Source: Mytilus trossulus (Eukaryota; Mollusca; Bivalvia; Mytilida; Mytilidae). Taken from it: a stretch of DNA of 64,000 nucleotides. Below the pieces are notes generated by a model, which worked only from the letters and a program-made list of their open reading frames with translations, searched no databases and was not told the origin of the DNA. How positions within the stretch are numbered: position 1 is the first letter of the stretch; each line of letters opens with the position of its first letter. The stretch lies in contig NC_086377.1 of NCBI RefSeq assembly GCF_036588685.1, positions 80,420,283-80,484,282 on the forward strand. The letters run 5' to 3'. The position numbers were made by a program, and so were the translations under genes. Shown here piece after piece: positions 1 to 11,858 of the stretch.

Positions 1-862
1 TACCGTAAAATGACTGAAGTACATCATATCACCAGACAACTTTAAATAATAAACTAGTGTCCTTGCCGGTGACGTCATTCATTTTTTAAAAACAAAACAC
101 GCATAAGTATAAAAAAATATGAATATTGCACTGCTAATGCTAATTATATTAGGTTTCAAAAGTAAGCAATTCATTAGACTCCCCATCCTGTCGACTTTTA
201 CGTCAGGTTATAGTAAAACAGCTCATTAAAATATTTTTGGAAGTTAACTTCCCAGGTCGACATTTCCCCATTCACTCGTAATAACATATCGGTAATGAAA
301 AAAATATATACTATAATCTGTTACACAAAAAAAGCTTCATCTCATTGACAAATCTCTTCATGAATAAAAGTGCGACTGATATTTTTCTATTTAGTTCACA
401 TTTTAATTAACGGTTAAAAAACTTTAAAATACTTTCAAATGATTAAAATTACATCAATTTGATGTCAGTTGCACATTTTAACATGCTATGCTGAATAATA
501 CTACAGAAAATTTAATCCGGGTATAGGTATAATTTTCAGTCTTATTTTTCACCCGTCATTCAACCCAAACTCGAATTGAAAAACCCTTTGTTCTTGATTA
601 CCTTTGATCTCATCTATCCAACTTTGTTTTTACCTTTACAAACTAAACTTTTAAAAAGTAGGATAAATGAGAATGAACCTTATTTTGACTAGTGATGATA
701 TTTACTGTGTGAAACTGCTTATTTTATTTTGTTGTTCTTGTTATAACTAATTTTTAATGAAAAAAATACCTTTGGTAGTGTCTTTTTAATGACGTAGCAA
801 CTAAAACGGTTATATAAAGAGGTAAGTACATTTATGTACCTGTTAATTACCCATATGGTCAT

Positions 863-880
863 GACCATACGCGTATGGTC
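863..880. repeat. Perfect 18 bp palindrome
   Basis: GACCATACGCGTATGGTC equals its own reverse complement. It sits in a patch of related short motifs (catatggtc, tatggtc) and just before two copies of a 'ctatatacatgtatg' motif. No function is assigned. Confidence 0.7.
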
Positions 881-1984
881 CAAATACTCATATGGTCTGG
901 GACATCTATATACATGTATGATCCTGTTTTATACTGGGAACAGTATATCTATATACATGTATGTTCCTGATTGATCCAAATATTATTTTATAGACTTAAA
1001 GAAAGAATTGATCTGAACCAAGATATTAAGGAAGCTGGCTTGTCCTGTTTTGGATTTTTGTCAGATTTTCAAAATCCTCTGGTTTTATCCATTTGAATGC
1101 CATTTTTTTTTAAAATATTTTACATGTATAATGATAAGCCAACAGTAAAAGTCTTATAAAATTTGAATATACTTTTTAACAGTTTTGAAGAACTTCAACT
1201 TGTCAATGATAAAGCTATAAAAAGTCAAGAGAAATATTTTCCCGCCAAAATTTCAATGGCTAACATCTCGAAAACAATCATGGTGACCTATATATTTTTT
1301 TGCTCTTTGTATTTCTTTATTAATTTCCTATCAATATAAACTAGTGTTTTGAAAAGTTAATTACTTTGAAACTGAGAAGCGAACTCCCTTAAACCAACAT
1401 GTAGTCATGCATATACAACAATCTCTAGTCATTAGTCGTAAGTAATTCTACAACTATCCGCCTTTTTTTGTTGTTGTAGTTCTCATCATATTTCAACACA
1501 TATTTTCGGCCCGTTTGTTTTTATAGTTTTGATTTTTTATTATACCAATTGATTTTTTCTCCAGAACAACACTTTATGTAGTCTTATATGTTGTTTTTTG
1601 AATTCTAATGTGTGGTCTTTTTGAGTTTCTATGTTTTAATACATAGTCAGGACAATTAAGAAATGGGCATAAAAATAAAGACAAGTTACCTACAGTGGTA
1701 TGATTTCACTCAATTTTGCATATAATTCTAAAAGTTAAAAAGGGAAGTAGCTCATAATTAATGGACTTTGCACAGAATAGCTAGCTGCAGGCTGTTTCCA
1801 TTAGATAGAATTGTCAAGATTGCATTGCATATTTTGTAAACTTTGGATTAGTCCTTAAGCTTTTGTTTCATCTACTAGTAGATAAATTGTGTATTTATTT
1901 GATTTATATCTTTATAAAGTTACATTTGAAAAAAAGATTTATTAATATATAATCATTTGTTTATATCTTTGTATTTTCATTTTG

Positions 1985-2110
1985 TTTGTATTAAACTTAA
2001 AATTGAGAATGAAAATGGGGAATGTGTCAAAGAGACAACAACCCGACCATGGACCAGACAACAGCAGAAGGTCACCAACAGGTCTTCATTGCAGCGAGAA
2101 ATTAGTTTAT
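1985..2110 (+). repeat. Dispersed repeat fragment ('gtgtcaaagagacaac' family)
   Basis: The sequence around 'ggggaatgtgtcaaagag' recurs as its reverse complement near 22280-22340 and 30995-31060, and in shorter form near 56575 and 53940. This shows an interspersed repeat; its class is not clear from the sequence. Confidence 0.55.
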
Positions 2111-3269
2111 TAGTAATTATAATTTGTATTCGAACATGGAAACAGTGTCAATTGGTCCGACTTTACATTCAAATGCTGTTGTATAATAGTTGTTTTTATT
2201 GTTGAGTGTATTGCAAGGAGAATAACATATTCAACGTCTTTAATTATCTAATCATTTCTAAACATTTTATTTATTAACAATTTTTCAAACTTTTGAAAGA
2301 AGTGGCATCACAATACGATAAAATCATTGACCTACTGACCTAGTCTACAAATGGAAATCTGACGTTCCATTGACCTACTGTCCTAGTCTTATATAACGGA
2401 AAGCTGATGTTCTATGCATGAATAAAAGTACTTTCCTATTCGAGATAGATGGTGGGTTACCGGTGCTCAGTCAGTCAGTGTTTATCTAATAGAATTTTAC
2501 TCAACAAGGTCAACAATGTCAACGAGGTCATGTAAGAAGTTGTTTTTTTTTTAGATTGTTTATTGTCTTTTAGTCAATTTTCGTTTTTGTCGGTTTTTGT
2601 CCTATTTCTGATTTTGTATTGTCTCTTTTGTCTCTTTTTCCCTTTTTACTATTAGAGACCTTCTAAAATTCAAACTGACCAGACGCACAATACACTCACG
2701 GTGAATGCACAATGAGTTTTAGAAGATCAGTATAGACCTCCTTTACCTGTGATATAAAATCTTACGAAAGATGTCTCGGAACTTTTTATATGATAGTAAC
2801 ATTCAACGTGTTCTCCACTGCATCTCATTACACCCACTCAGTAAAAGTTGCCGTCTAGGAAAATAAATCGTATGACTTTATGATCTTGTAATCCAATTCA
2901 GGATTTTGGAAAACATTTGAAAAGGTCAATAGTTCGGAATCAGAAATGTAATGTCCTCTGATAGAAAGTAAATAGCTCATAGCATTATAATAGTCTGGTA
3001 AGGGAAACAAAGAAAGGATTTTGAAGCAATAAAAAAGTAATAAAAAGGCAGATAATAAAACGTTATTAGTTCGATTTTGCTAAGAAATCTCTCGTAAACT
3101 TATGAAGATCGTTTGAAACTAAAGCAAAATTACAATTAAAAATTGAAAAGAATCCTTGAGGAAATCATTAAAAATAATGAACATAAAAGGCAATTGAAAT
3201 TATTTTTTTTTTTTATTAAAAGTCTATTGCTTATTTTCATCGGCAAATACATTTCATTTGGTTGCTATT

Positions 3270-4724
3270 AGACATGTTACGAAAAGGTATATTCTCGACG
3301 CTGAGGTTGACAAATTACACTTTAAATTTGGGGATGGTGTCAAAACATTGATTATAGATAAAAATTAGATCATGTGCGTCTTGATGAATTCTCAAATCAC
3401 AGTTATATAGAACATCATTATGTAACATCCTAATATTATGACAATTGCTTTTGTGATATTGATGGCTATCATACGACATGAAAGGTGTCCGCGTGCAAGA
3501 GTGGATGGGCTAGAAATAGGGGGCTGAGAGTTATACATGTTCATTCGATTCAAGATTGATAATATATACATAGTAAGCCAGTTAGATAATAGTTTTATTG
3601 TTGTATTACAGTTCCGGAAAAAAATTCAATCTATCGCTGTACTAATCCCGCACAAAGGTCTTCAGTCTGATTGATTTATTCTCTCGGGTGTTACCATCAG
3701 CTTCCAATGACTCTGAAAGTTTTGAAGCGCCTTTATCGTGTTCGACATATACCCGTCACTCTGATATACACAAATTATATTTTTTACATTTTCTTCTTTC
3801 TGCTAGTGGTTTAGCTCTTAGTTGATGCCGTTTTCAAATCTAACCCTAGCCTCCTCCCTCTCCCTGAAAAAATTTTCTGGTACCTCCGTAGAGTAGTAAT
3901 AGGTACACATCTATTACAACGCCATTATGATTTTTTTAGGAAACCCCTTGCATCGTTTGCTTAAATAAAGGAAAGACCCATCGGTCATCGGTGTTAATTT
4001 TTTTTATTGTCATTTTTTATGAAACGGTTGGCGAATTTCAACAACACTTTCCAGGAATTTATAAAATACAAAATATCTGCAAAAGGTGGAGTTAAGGTGT
4101 AAATACAAAGTATGTAATGCTTTTGAAACTCTGCAGGAATGTTCAACTGATGAGTAGTGAGTCAAATTTTACACAAACCTCTTATCGTTCTGAACAGGCA
4201 TTAAATATTTGCCACTGGACTTTATGCAACCAATAGTCAATCAGTCACATACACCATATAAAGAAAATACAAATTGAGCAGAAACTGTTTAAATTAGGAC
4301 AAAGTTGGAAAGAAATAAAGGAAGAAAATTGATACATGCCCTCGAAGCTATGTGACCGGGAGTAAAAAAATTCTAAACTAGAATGCTACCTTTTTCAAGT
4401 TAAAATTGTAAAAAAATCATGTTTATGTGTTTTAAAACAGACTCCGTTAGATAAAAATTTAGGTGGCATATAACTGGATCAAAATACATACACTTCTTTG
4501 TGTGCTCGTCATAACTATGTGAAAATGACCGGTACATATATTTTGTACGAGCAGGTATAAAGCAGATTGTAATATTTAAGATTATGTGCAAGGTCTATCA
4601 TATTTGCAAGGGCTCGCCGAAATATTTACACAGGTAATATCTTTTGTGTTTTGACACAGTCCCCACAGTTAAAGTGTAATTTGTCAACCTCAGCGTCGTG
4701 AATATACCTTTTCGTAACATGTCT
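3270..4724. mobile_element. Putative non-coding DNA transposon with ~80 bp terminal inverted repeats
   Basis: The left arm 3270-3350 begins agacatgttacgaaaaggt and the right arm 4641-4724 ends with its reverse complement. The arms match over about 80 bases with few differences, including the motif ctgaggttgacaaattac. The 1.45 kb between them has no transposase-like frame, so it would be a non-autonomous element. I could not find a clear target-site duplication, so a simple inverted repeat is an alternative. Confidence 0.6.
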
Positions 4725-4754
4725 TTTAGGAGTTGTTTTATCATTTCAAATTGG

Positions 4755-4924
4755 CCGTTTCAGAGTCTAAAGCATCATGGGTTATTCCATTGTTCGTACC
4801 CCAAAGTGAAAATAACGTTACGTCATTGGTTTAATTTCCATTGTTTTGGACGTTTTCAACCAATTACGACGTTCGGTGTACATTTTTTTAAATATTACCC
4901 AGAATGCATTAGATTCTGAAACGG
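4755..4924. mobile_element. Small MITE-like inverted repeat
   Basis: The sequence starts ccgtttcagagtctaa and ends ttagattctgaaacgg. The two ends pair over about 28 bases with about five mismatches, and weaker pairing continues inward around aacgttacgtcattggtt. It is 170 bp long with no coding potential. No target-site duplication was found. Confidence 0.5.
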
Positions 4925-5212
4925 GGAATTATTCATTTATCTAGATATCAAACGGGCATAAACAGGACATTCTGTCAGGAAAACAGGATATTCTAAAGAG
5001 GATATTCTGGCAGGAAAACTGGAAGCATTTGACATGATGGTTTTTCAATCTTTAACCATATGATACTTTGTATATACTCATTAATTTGTACCTTTATATA
5101 AGTTATATTAAGTATGGTCGTTCTACATGATGCCAATAATTAATTTACATCCCGATTAAAACTTGATTTATTTATTTATGTTTTGTTTATTTCTACAAAT
5201 ATTCGAACATGA

Positions 5213-5375
5213 TCTATAAATAAAAGAAAATGTGGTATGATTGCCAATAGGACAACTCTCCACAATAGACCAATTGAAACAGAAATAAAAACAACTATAG
5301 GTCACCGTACCGTAATAATTAGCAAATCAAAAACTGCTATAAAAAGGCCATGAAATGAAAACAAAAAACAAAAAA
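5213..5375 (-). repeat. Mytilus-type dispersed repeat, 3' part
   Basis: It contains 'tgtggtatgattgccaat' followed by 'aggtcaccgtaccg' and 'aaaggccatgaaatg'. The same order recurs at 25765-25930 and 60355-60540 on this strand, and inverted at 47620-48015. The family orientation is set by the longer copy at 47620. Confidence 0.65.
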
Positions 5376-5794
5376 CCAAGGAAAAGTGCGAGCTTCTGCT
5401 TACTGATGTATCATACTCAAATATTCAGTAAACAGTAGTTGAGTGGTGAATCTGAAAACGCATCACACGGTTTAGCCGACTTATACAATTCCTAAAACCA
5501 AATGGTTAAGTCAGGCGCATGTAGAATGCGACATGTATGTATCATAATGAACATGGCTTGATTTTCATATGTAAGAAAGCGTCGAAATACACATCTTTAC
5601 GTAGAGAAGTATTTTGTGTTCAACTGACGAGGGGAGAATTAGGGTTTTAAAATAGAGAATAATGAGCGAACACGTAAAACAAAGGAGAAAAATGACCAAA
5701 AATATAAAAGAATACAGAAATGAAGGAGCCCTGTGAAGGCTCTGGCTGATGGTGCTACAAACGTTAATATTTCTCCCACAATGCATGAGGGAAA

Positions 5795-6026
5795 GTGTAT
5801 TATATGAATTTTGTGAAAAACTAAGGCTTTTCTACCTCATGCATAGATTACCTTAGCTTTATTTGGCAAAACTTTTAGGAATTTTTGGTCCACAAAGCTC
5901 TTCAACTTCGTACTTTATTTGGCCTTTTTAACTTTTTTCGATTCGAGCGTCACTGATGAGTCTTTTGTAGACGAAACGCGCGACTGGTGTATATACTAAA
6001 TTTAGTCCTGGTATATATGATGAGTT
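5795..6026 (+). mobile_element. Hammerhead-bearing retrozyme-like repeat, copy 1 (eroded)
   Basis: This copy runs from 'gaaaaactaaggcttttc' through 'cttcaacttcgtacttta' to 'cctggtatatatgatgag'. The ribozyme core ctgatga lies at 5953-5959 and gaaa at 5973-5976. The cleavage triplet reads GAC instead of GTC at 5982-5984, so the base that should pair to close stem III is lost. Self-cleavage is probably dead. The 60 bp satellite begins directly after its 3' end. Confidence 0.7.
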
Positions 6027-7667
6027 TATATACAGTGTTGTCCGTCTAACATATACGTCTGTGTCTCAATAACTGGGGGAAGTGTATTATACACTGTTGT
6101 CCGTCTAACATATACGTCTGTGTCTCGATAACTGGGGGGAAGTGTATTATACACTGTTGTCCGTCTAACATATACGTCTGTGTCTCGATAGCTGGGGGAA
6201 AGTGTATTATACACTGTTGTCCGTCTAACATATACGTCTGTGTCTCGATAACTGGGGGGAAGTGTATTATACACTGTTGTCCGTCTAACATATACGTCTG
6301 TGTCTCGATAACTGGGGGAAAGTGTATTATACACTGTTGTCCGTCTAACATATACGTCTGTGTCTCAATAGCTGGGGGGAAGTGTATTATACACTGTTGT
6401 CCGTCTAACATATACGTCTGTGTCTCGATAACTGGGGGGAAGTGTATTATACACTGTTGTCCGTCTAACATATACGTATGTGTCTCAATAGCTGGGGGGA
6501 AGTGTATTATACACTGTTGTCCGTCTAACATATACGTCTGTGTCTCAATAGCTGGGGGGAAGTGTATTATACACTGTTGTCCGTCTAACATATACGTATG
6601 TGTCTCAATAGCTGGGGGGAAGTGTATTATACACTGTTGTCCGTCTAACATATACGTCTGTGTCTCGATAGCTGGGGGAAAGTGTATTATACACTGTTGT
6701 CCGTCTAACATATACGTCTGTGTCTCGATAACTGGGGGGAAGTGTATTATACACTGTTGTCCGTCTAACATATACGTCTGTGTCTCGATAACTGGGGGAA
6801 AGTGTATTATACACTGTTGTCCGTCTAACATATACGTCTGTGTCTCGATAACTGGGAGAAGTGTATTAGACAGTGTTGTCCGTCTAACATATACGTCTGT
6901 GTCTCAATAGCTTGGGGAAAGTGTATTATACACTGTTGTCCGTCTAACATATACGTCTATGTCTCGATAACTGGGGGGAAGTGTATTATACACTGTTGTC
7001 CGTCTAACATATACGTCTGTGTCTCGATAACTGGGGAGAAGTGTATTAGACAGTGTTGTCCGTCTAACATATACGTCTGTGTCTCGATAACTGGGGGGAA
7101 GTGTATTATACACTGTTGTCCGTCTAACATATACGTCTGTGTTTCAATAGCTGGGGGAAGTGTATTATACACTGTTGTCCGTCTAACATATACGTCTGTG
7201 TCTCGATAGCTGGGGGGAAGTGTATTATACACTGTTGTCCGTCTAACATATACGTCTGTGTCTCAATAGCTGGGGGGAAGTGTATTATACACTGTTGTCC
7301 GTCTAACATATACGTCTGTGTCTCAATAGCTGGGGGGAAGTGTATTATACACTGTTGTCCGTCTAACATATACGTCTGTGTCTCGATAACTGGGGGGAAG
7401 TGTATTATACACTGTTGTCCGTCTTACATATACGTCTGTGTCTCGATAACTGGGGGGAAGTGTATTATACACTGTTGTCCGTCTAACATATACGTCTGTG
7501 TCTCGATAGCTGGGGGAAAGTGTATTAGACACTGTTGTCCGTCTAACATATACGTCTGTGTCTCGATAGCTGGGGGGAAGTGTATTATAGACTGTTGTCC
7601 GTCTAACATATACGTCTGTGTCTCAATAGCTGGGGGAGGTGTATTAGACAGTGTTGTCCGTCTAACT
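6027..7667. repeat. 60 bp satellite, left segment (~27 copies)
   Basis: The unit is 60 bp, with a constant stretch gtccgtctaacatatacgtc and a variable stretch around tctcgataactgggggg. Copies differ mainly at a/g positions (ataact versus atagct), in g-run length, and at tatacac versus tagacag. Many units carry a 15 base near-palindrome, agtgtattatacact. Since 60 is divisible by three, long open frames arise on the minus strand in more than one frame. I treat these as by-products of the repeat, not genes. Confidence 0.95.
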
Positions 7668-8534
7668 TGTCGTAATTTCTACTTCTTGCTATGTTTTGAT
7701 ATAGTTATAAAGCCAGCAAATACGAATACTCATAAAACTAGTAAATACACGGGATAATAAATAAATACGGACGTCAAAACTGTTGTCTGTTCTCTCTCGG
7801 CATCATTGGTAGCGTGAATAAATGATCAATAGTAAAAATGATACTTTTATTAAACAGCCGATGTGTTTCCATACAAGTACAATATTCCAACAATAATATA
7901 TAATAAACATACGGGACGAAACTACTAAAATAATAATCTTTCTCATGTATTTTCGTACGGGTCAACTGGGATTATCTATATACACATTTCAAAGACAATA
8001 TAAATAAAATGCAAGGCATACAGCTAATGCGCTGCTTCTTACCTCTAGGACCCCCCGGGATGAGCCTTGCTGCAAGCCAAACGTAAACACAGCAAAGACT
8101 AACTAACGTGACGTTGCACTGGTATTTATTTCAAAATACCGGAAGTAAATCTTCTAAGCAGGAAGAAAAACATAACGTAAAACGCTTACATAAAATATAG
8201 TAGTCCTCGACTCAAAATGCTTATAATAATACAATCTTATGAATAATCAAATCTAGACATATTAATTCTTCCAGTTAAGAGCTCGCAAATGAACACTTTT
8301 GGGTTCACGCTTAAAATATTGACCCAACGGTAACGTTCTGAACAATACATGACAAAGTTGCGCCATATACGACGTTATCGATATAACTAATAACATAAAG
8401 TAAAACGTACGTTAATTACTCATTCGATATACTAAACACTAGAAATAACTTCTGTCAACTTATGTAAACTCTCTTATTATAATAGATAACAATATTCTTT
8501 TACTTGGAAATGACCAAAACACACATTTACAACA
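7668..8534 (-). repeat. 3' LTR of the gag-only element
   Basis: It is 867 bp and appears identical to the copy 4191 bp to the right. In the element's sense it holds a TATTATATATT stretch followed about 50 bases later by AATAAA (plus-strand tttatt at 7846-7851), a plausible TATA box and poly(A) signal. The outer boundary is uncertain by 1-2 bases because both LTRs are preceded by t. Confidence 0.92.
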
Positions 8535-8550
8535 CTGCCCCTCCCCCAGA
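8535..8550 (-). promoter_or_regulatory. Polypurine tract
   Basis: The minus strand reads CTGGGGGAGGGGCAGTG immediately before the 3' LTR. A purine-rich run in this place is the standard primer for plus-strand DNA synthesis in LTR elements, and it fixes the element's orientation together with gag. Confidence 0.75.
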
Positions 8551-9719
8551 ATACATTTCGTCCTCGAAATATGGGCTTGGCAATTCTGACAATACGTCTA
8601 AAAATTCTTTTCACAATATTTCTATGTACATATTACTCTATCATACAAATAAAACAATTTTTACTTATCTCCAATTTGTTAAAAACAAACAAATATTTAA
8701 GCTATCTTTAAACTTAAACAAAAATCAACAAACTACTGCGCCTGTTAATGTCCTAACAAAAACAATATCTGCGATAACAAACTAATGCGCCTGTTAATAC
8801 TTAAACGGCAAAACAAGTTTATAACTATAAGTTTCTTCCACATATAAATATCTTCTTTTATACTTATATAACAGTAAAGTGTCACGAAAACACCTAGTTC
8901 TATTTTTTATACACTCAGTTACAGCACTAATATACAGTTACTACATTAAAAGTTCATTCCAAAATTCTTCATTCTATCAGACGCTGGAATTAAAAACATC
9001 ATGAAGCTCAACTCCATATAAACACCCGACTAACCATAAGCCGACAGATGTCCTACCAAGTACTATACCGCCGTCAAGGGTACCACCGTGTATAAATATA
9101 TACACAACCACGATACCGATCCACCATACAAACATAAGTAGAAAAATTAGTACAAGGTACAACTAATAAAAAAAATGGTCATCAGTATTCCCCTATAAAT
9201 ATCTAAAAATGGTGTAGACTATAGCTCAGCATACCCATGGTGTCACCTAAATGTATATTGCAATCTAGACTAACCATTAGCCTTAACTTATTCTCGCACC
9301 AAAACAAAAATGGCACCTAAAGTATCCCAACTGCCAATATACACCCACCGAAAGCAGCTTCCCACCAAAATAGTATTAAACAATCTTTTTTTACTGCAAC
9401 AACAGCAACAATTCAATAGGATCATCAAATTCCAGATTCTGATAAAAAATCACCTGTTTACTGAAAATCTCAAAAACAATTTCAATACCACAATATACTT
9501 TCAAAAATCTAAAATACCGTATACTCTACATATTTGTGCTTAATGTACTCAGTGTATAAACTAATATTACAATTCTTCTCAATAAACCAATAAATCACTT
9601 TTTACATCAATGACAAAAAACATCACACAAGTTTCATATCTACATTATAAAAAATCCGAATCTACACAAAAACATATTCTCATATTTGTCCAGTAGGCTT
9701 ATCTGCTATATAGTCCTAA
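8551..9719. other. Internal region where pol would be expected; no gene
   Basis: About 1.2 kb of AT-rich sequence lies between the end of gag and the polypurine tract. There is no reverse transcriptase YxDD block, integrase zinc site or aspartic protease motif in any frame I could follow. The longest minus-strand frame (8977-9162) is 61 codons with a hydrophobic start and has no recognisable family. Confidence 0.7.
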
Positions 9720-11249
9720 CTATTTCTGATAACCCTGGCTTATAAATCCAAACTGCGGGTTCCCTCCGAAACTATTCATATTTTCTGGTTTCCCTCTTTT
9801 TCCTCTTGAGAAAGGACAATCTCTACTGTAATGTCCCTCTTGGTGGCATGAGTAACATGTATTTACTCTGTTACTGTTGTTGGTATTAAATTGGTCTTTC
9901 TTCCTAACATTATGTCTATTTAATGGACCAAAATTTTCTCTTTCTTGCTTCTCAGTTTTAAACAGATCTTTTATCTCATTTAAATCCTGCTTTATGTCTT
10001 CAACATCCATTTTTAACTCCTTTTTCAAATTGTCTAAGCCCATTTTAAATTCTGCATGAGTGACAAATTGGGTTGGATTCTCCCTCCTACATACCTCGAA
10101 GTCTTCTGTTTTCTCTTGTGTTATACAGTTTGCACCAGTATTTACGTGTCTGACATTAAAGTTTGTATTTATATTTTCTCTACAACACTTGTGCCATGTG
10201 ACTATATTAATTGCATCCTGCAATGTTGCTGGCTTCTGTATGAGGATCTCATAAGCTAGTGACTGGTCTGGCAGACCCTTAATAAAGTGTTCTGTTTTGA
10301 AACGGTTCAGTAAACCCAAGTCATTTACATCAGGGTATGCTTTACCTACAAGTCTCTCCACACGAGATGCATATTCGTGTATGCTTTCTTTGTGGTCCTG
10401 TTTAATAAACTGCAAGTTGGTCCTATAAGTTTCAGGTAAAATATGATCCCCAAATCTCTGTGACATAGCCTCGTGTATATATTCTATGTCTCTGTGCAAA
10501 GAAACAGGAAGTTCGTTTACGTATACCAAGGCTTCATCTCTAAGACTATTTAAAATTAGCTCCTCTACTTGTCTGTCACTGGACCAATTGAACCTACTAC
10601 TCAATAAACTAAACTGTGTCCAGAAGGCCTTGCAATCTCCCTTACCATTAAATATTGGGCTTCTAGGTTTTGGTTCTTCCCTTTGTAGTTGCTGAACATG
10701 ACTACTTTCTCTTAAATGATGTGTACTAACTGGACGTGGTATATAAGTGTTTTCAGTACTTGGACCAGCTTCTAACTGTTGGGTCACTGATACCTGGTTA
10801 TTTTGTTCAGTTGTGGTCATGCTATTTTGACTGAAATTCTGCGTATTGGTATTATTTTTAGCAACATGGCTACCCCTTATAATTACTAACTGAGCTATAT
10901 TTTCCTGATTTAGCTTAACTTGCGTGCTCATCTCAGAAACTTGCGTGCTCATCTCAGAAACTTTCGTCTTGAGTTCAGAAAATCTATCATTTTGATTTTT
11001 TAATTGTCTCTGAATGTCCGTTAGAATAGCAATAATATTGTTATCATTCATATTCGTCCTAGTGTTCTGCACAGGCGATTTTATTGGGCTTACTACGGGG
11101 CTGGAGGTAGATAAATTAACATCATCTTCTATATCCAAATCTATCAAATTACAGGGCTCATCAGGTCCGCATTGTGAAATAATTATATTCTTCATACTTT
11201 CCCCCCTTTCAAAATTTGGAGCTGGGATTTTTCTATTCCTAAGATCCAT
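9720..11249 (-). CDS. Retrotransposon Gag polyprotein
   Basis: Structural protein that would coat the element's RNA in cytoplasmic particles. From the ATG at 11249 it is 509 residues. An acidic N-terminus is followed by a predicted coiled coil (about 70-125) with an exact heptad repeat VSEMSTQ. A Retrotrans_gag-type helical core follows (about 205-355, with FNGKGDCKAFWTQF near its start and a ...RFKTEHFIKGLPDQS... segment). A second charged helix spans about 400-440, and one CCHC zinc knuckle C-x2-C-x4-H-x4-C lies at about 465-478. The frame stays open upstream to 11291 with no ATG there; a second in-frame ATG 18 codons downstream is an alternative start. No pol frame follows or overlaps. The reading frame is intact, fitting a young insertion. 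Confidence 0.9.
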   Translation of the reverse strand: MDLRNRKIPAPNFERGESMKNIIISQCGPDEPCNLIDLDIEDDVNLSTSSPVVSPIKSPVQNTRTNMNDNNIIAILTDIQRQLKNQNDRFSELKTKVSEMSTQVSEMSTQVKLNQENIAQLVIIRGSHVAKNNTNTQNFSQNSMTTTEQNNQVSVTQQLEAGPSTENTYIPRPVSTHHLRESSHVQQLQREEPKPRSPIFNGKGDCKAFWTQFSLLSSRFNWSSDRQVEELILNSLRDEALVYVNELPVSLHRDIEYIHEAMSQRFGDHILPETYRTNLQFIKQDHKESIHEYASRVERLVGKAYPDVNDLGLLNRFKTEHFIKGLPDQSLAYEILIQKPATLQDAINIVTWHKCCRENINTNFNVRHVNTGANCITQEKTEDFEVCRRENPTQFVTHAEFKMGLDNLKKELKMDVEDIKQDLNEIKDLFKTEKQERENFGPLNRHNVRKKDQFNTNNSNRVNTCYSCHQEGHYSRDCPFSRGKRGKPENMNSFGGNPQFGFISQGYQK

Positions 11250-11277
11250 GTATAAAACAAACAATAATATGGCAATA

Positions 11278-11760
11278 GAAGCTAACTGCACCTCTATTTT
11301 TCTAATAAATAATTATTTGGAAGCTAAATGCACCTCCGTTATATTTTTTCTTTTTAGGAAGCTAAATGCACCTCCTTAATATATATATATTTTTTTTCTT
11401 TATAGGAAGCTAAATGCACCTCCTTAATATATTGGGTTTTTTTTCTTTATAGGAAGCTAAATGCACCTCCTTAATATATATATTTTTTTCTTTATAGGAA
11501 GCTAAATGCACCTCCTTAATATATAATATATTTTTTTCTTTATAGGAAGCTAAATGCACCTCCTTAATATATAATATATTTTTTTCTTTATAGGAAGCTA
11601 AATGCACCTCCTTAAAAATATTCTCTTTCTTTATAGGAAGCTAGATGCACCTCCTTAATATACTTTTTTTTTTTAAATCAGAAGCTAAATGCACTTCTGT
11701 ATTTTCCAAAATAAGCTATTTATCACAGTATAATATATAGAGCTAAATGCACTCCATACA
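11278..11760 (-). repeat. Leader minisatellite of the LTR element, ~46 bp units
   Basis: About ten to eleven units carry 'ggaagctaaatgcacctcc' followed by a t-rich spacer. Starts are near 11278, 11319, 11358, 11406, 11453, 11499, 11547, 11594, 11637, 11681 and 11740, with spacing 39-59 bp. It fills most of the leader between the 5' LTR and gag, and the last, diverged unit reaches into the gag frame just upstream of the ATG. Confidence 0.88.
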
Positions 11761-11844
11761 CAATATATATCACTTATTGTGTTCCGTACAAATTAATATT
11801 TCTAAAAATAGACGTGCCAAATTCCTTGAAAACGTGAGAACAAA

Positions 11845-11857
11845 ACCGCTGCCACCA
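11845..11857 (-). promoter_or_regulatory. Primer-binding site, tRNA-Leu type
   Basis: The minus strand reads TGGTGGCAGCGGT one base inside the 5' LTR. Its complement ACCGCTGCCACCA matches, from memory, the 3' end plus CCA of animal tRNA-Leu(AAG). TGG at the start is the usual mark of such a site. Confidence 0.8.
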
Positions 11858-11858
11858 T

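Larger units (their letters stand above)
1..3269. other. Intergenic, no gene seen
   Basis: AT-rich sequence with no convincing exon on either strand. It holds a short 18 bp perfect palindrome near 863 and a fragment of a dispersed repeat near 1985-2110. The remaining open frames are short and show no domain-like sequence or splice context. Confidence 0.6.

Noticed and set aside
6026-6831. Repeat-encoded proteins of the left satellite segment
   Set aside because: Same reason as the right segment; the motif is an effect of tandem repetition.
7774-7965. 63-codon frame inside the 3' LTR, repeated at 11965-12156
   Set aside because: It lies fully within the LTR, has no domain-like features, and its duplication simply reflects the LTR pair.
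11250-11291. N-terminal extension of gag with a hydrophobic stretch
   Set aside because: The extension begins at GTG, not ATG, and overlaps the last unit of the leader repeat; the ATG at 11249 is the better start.
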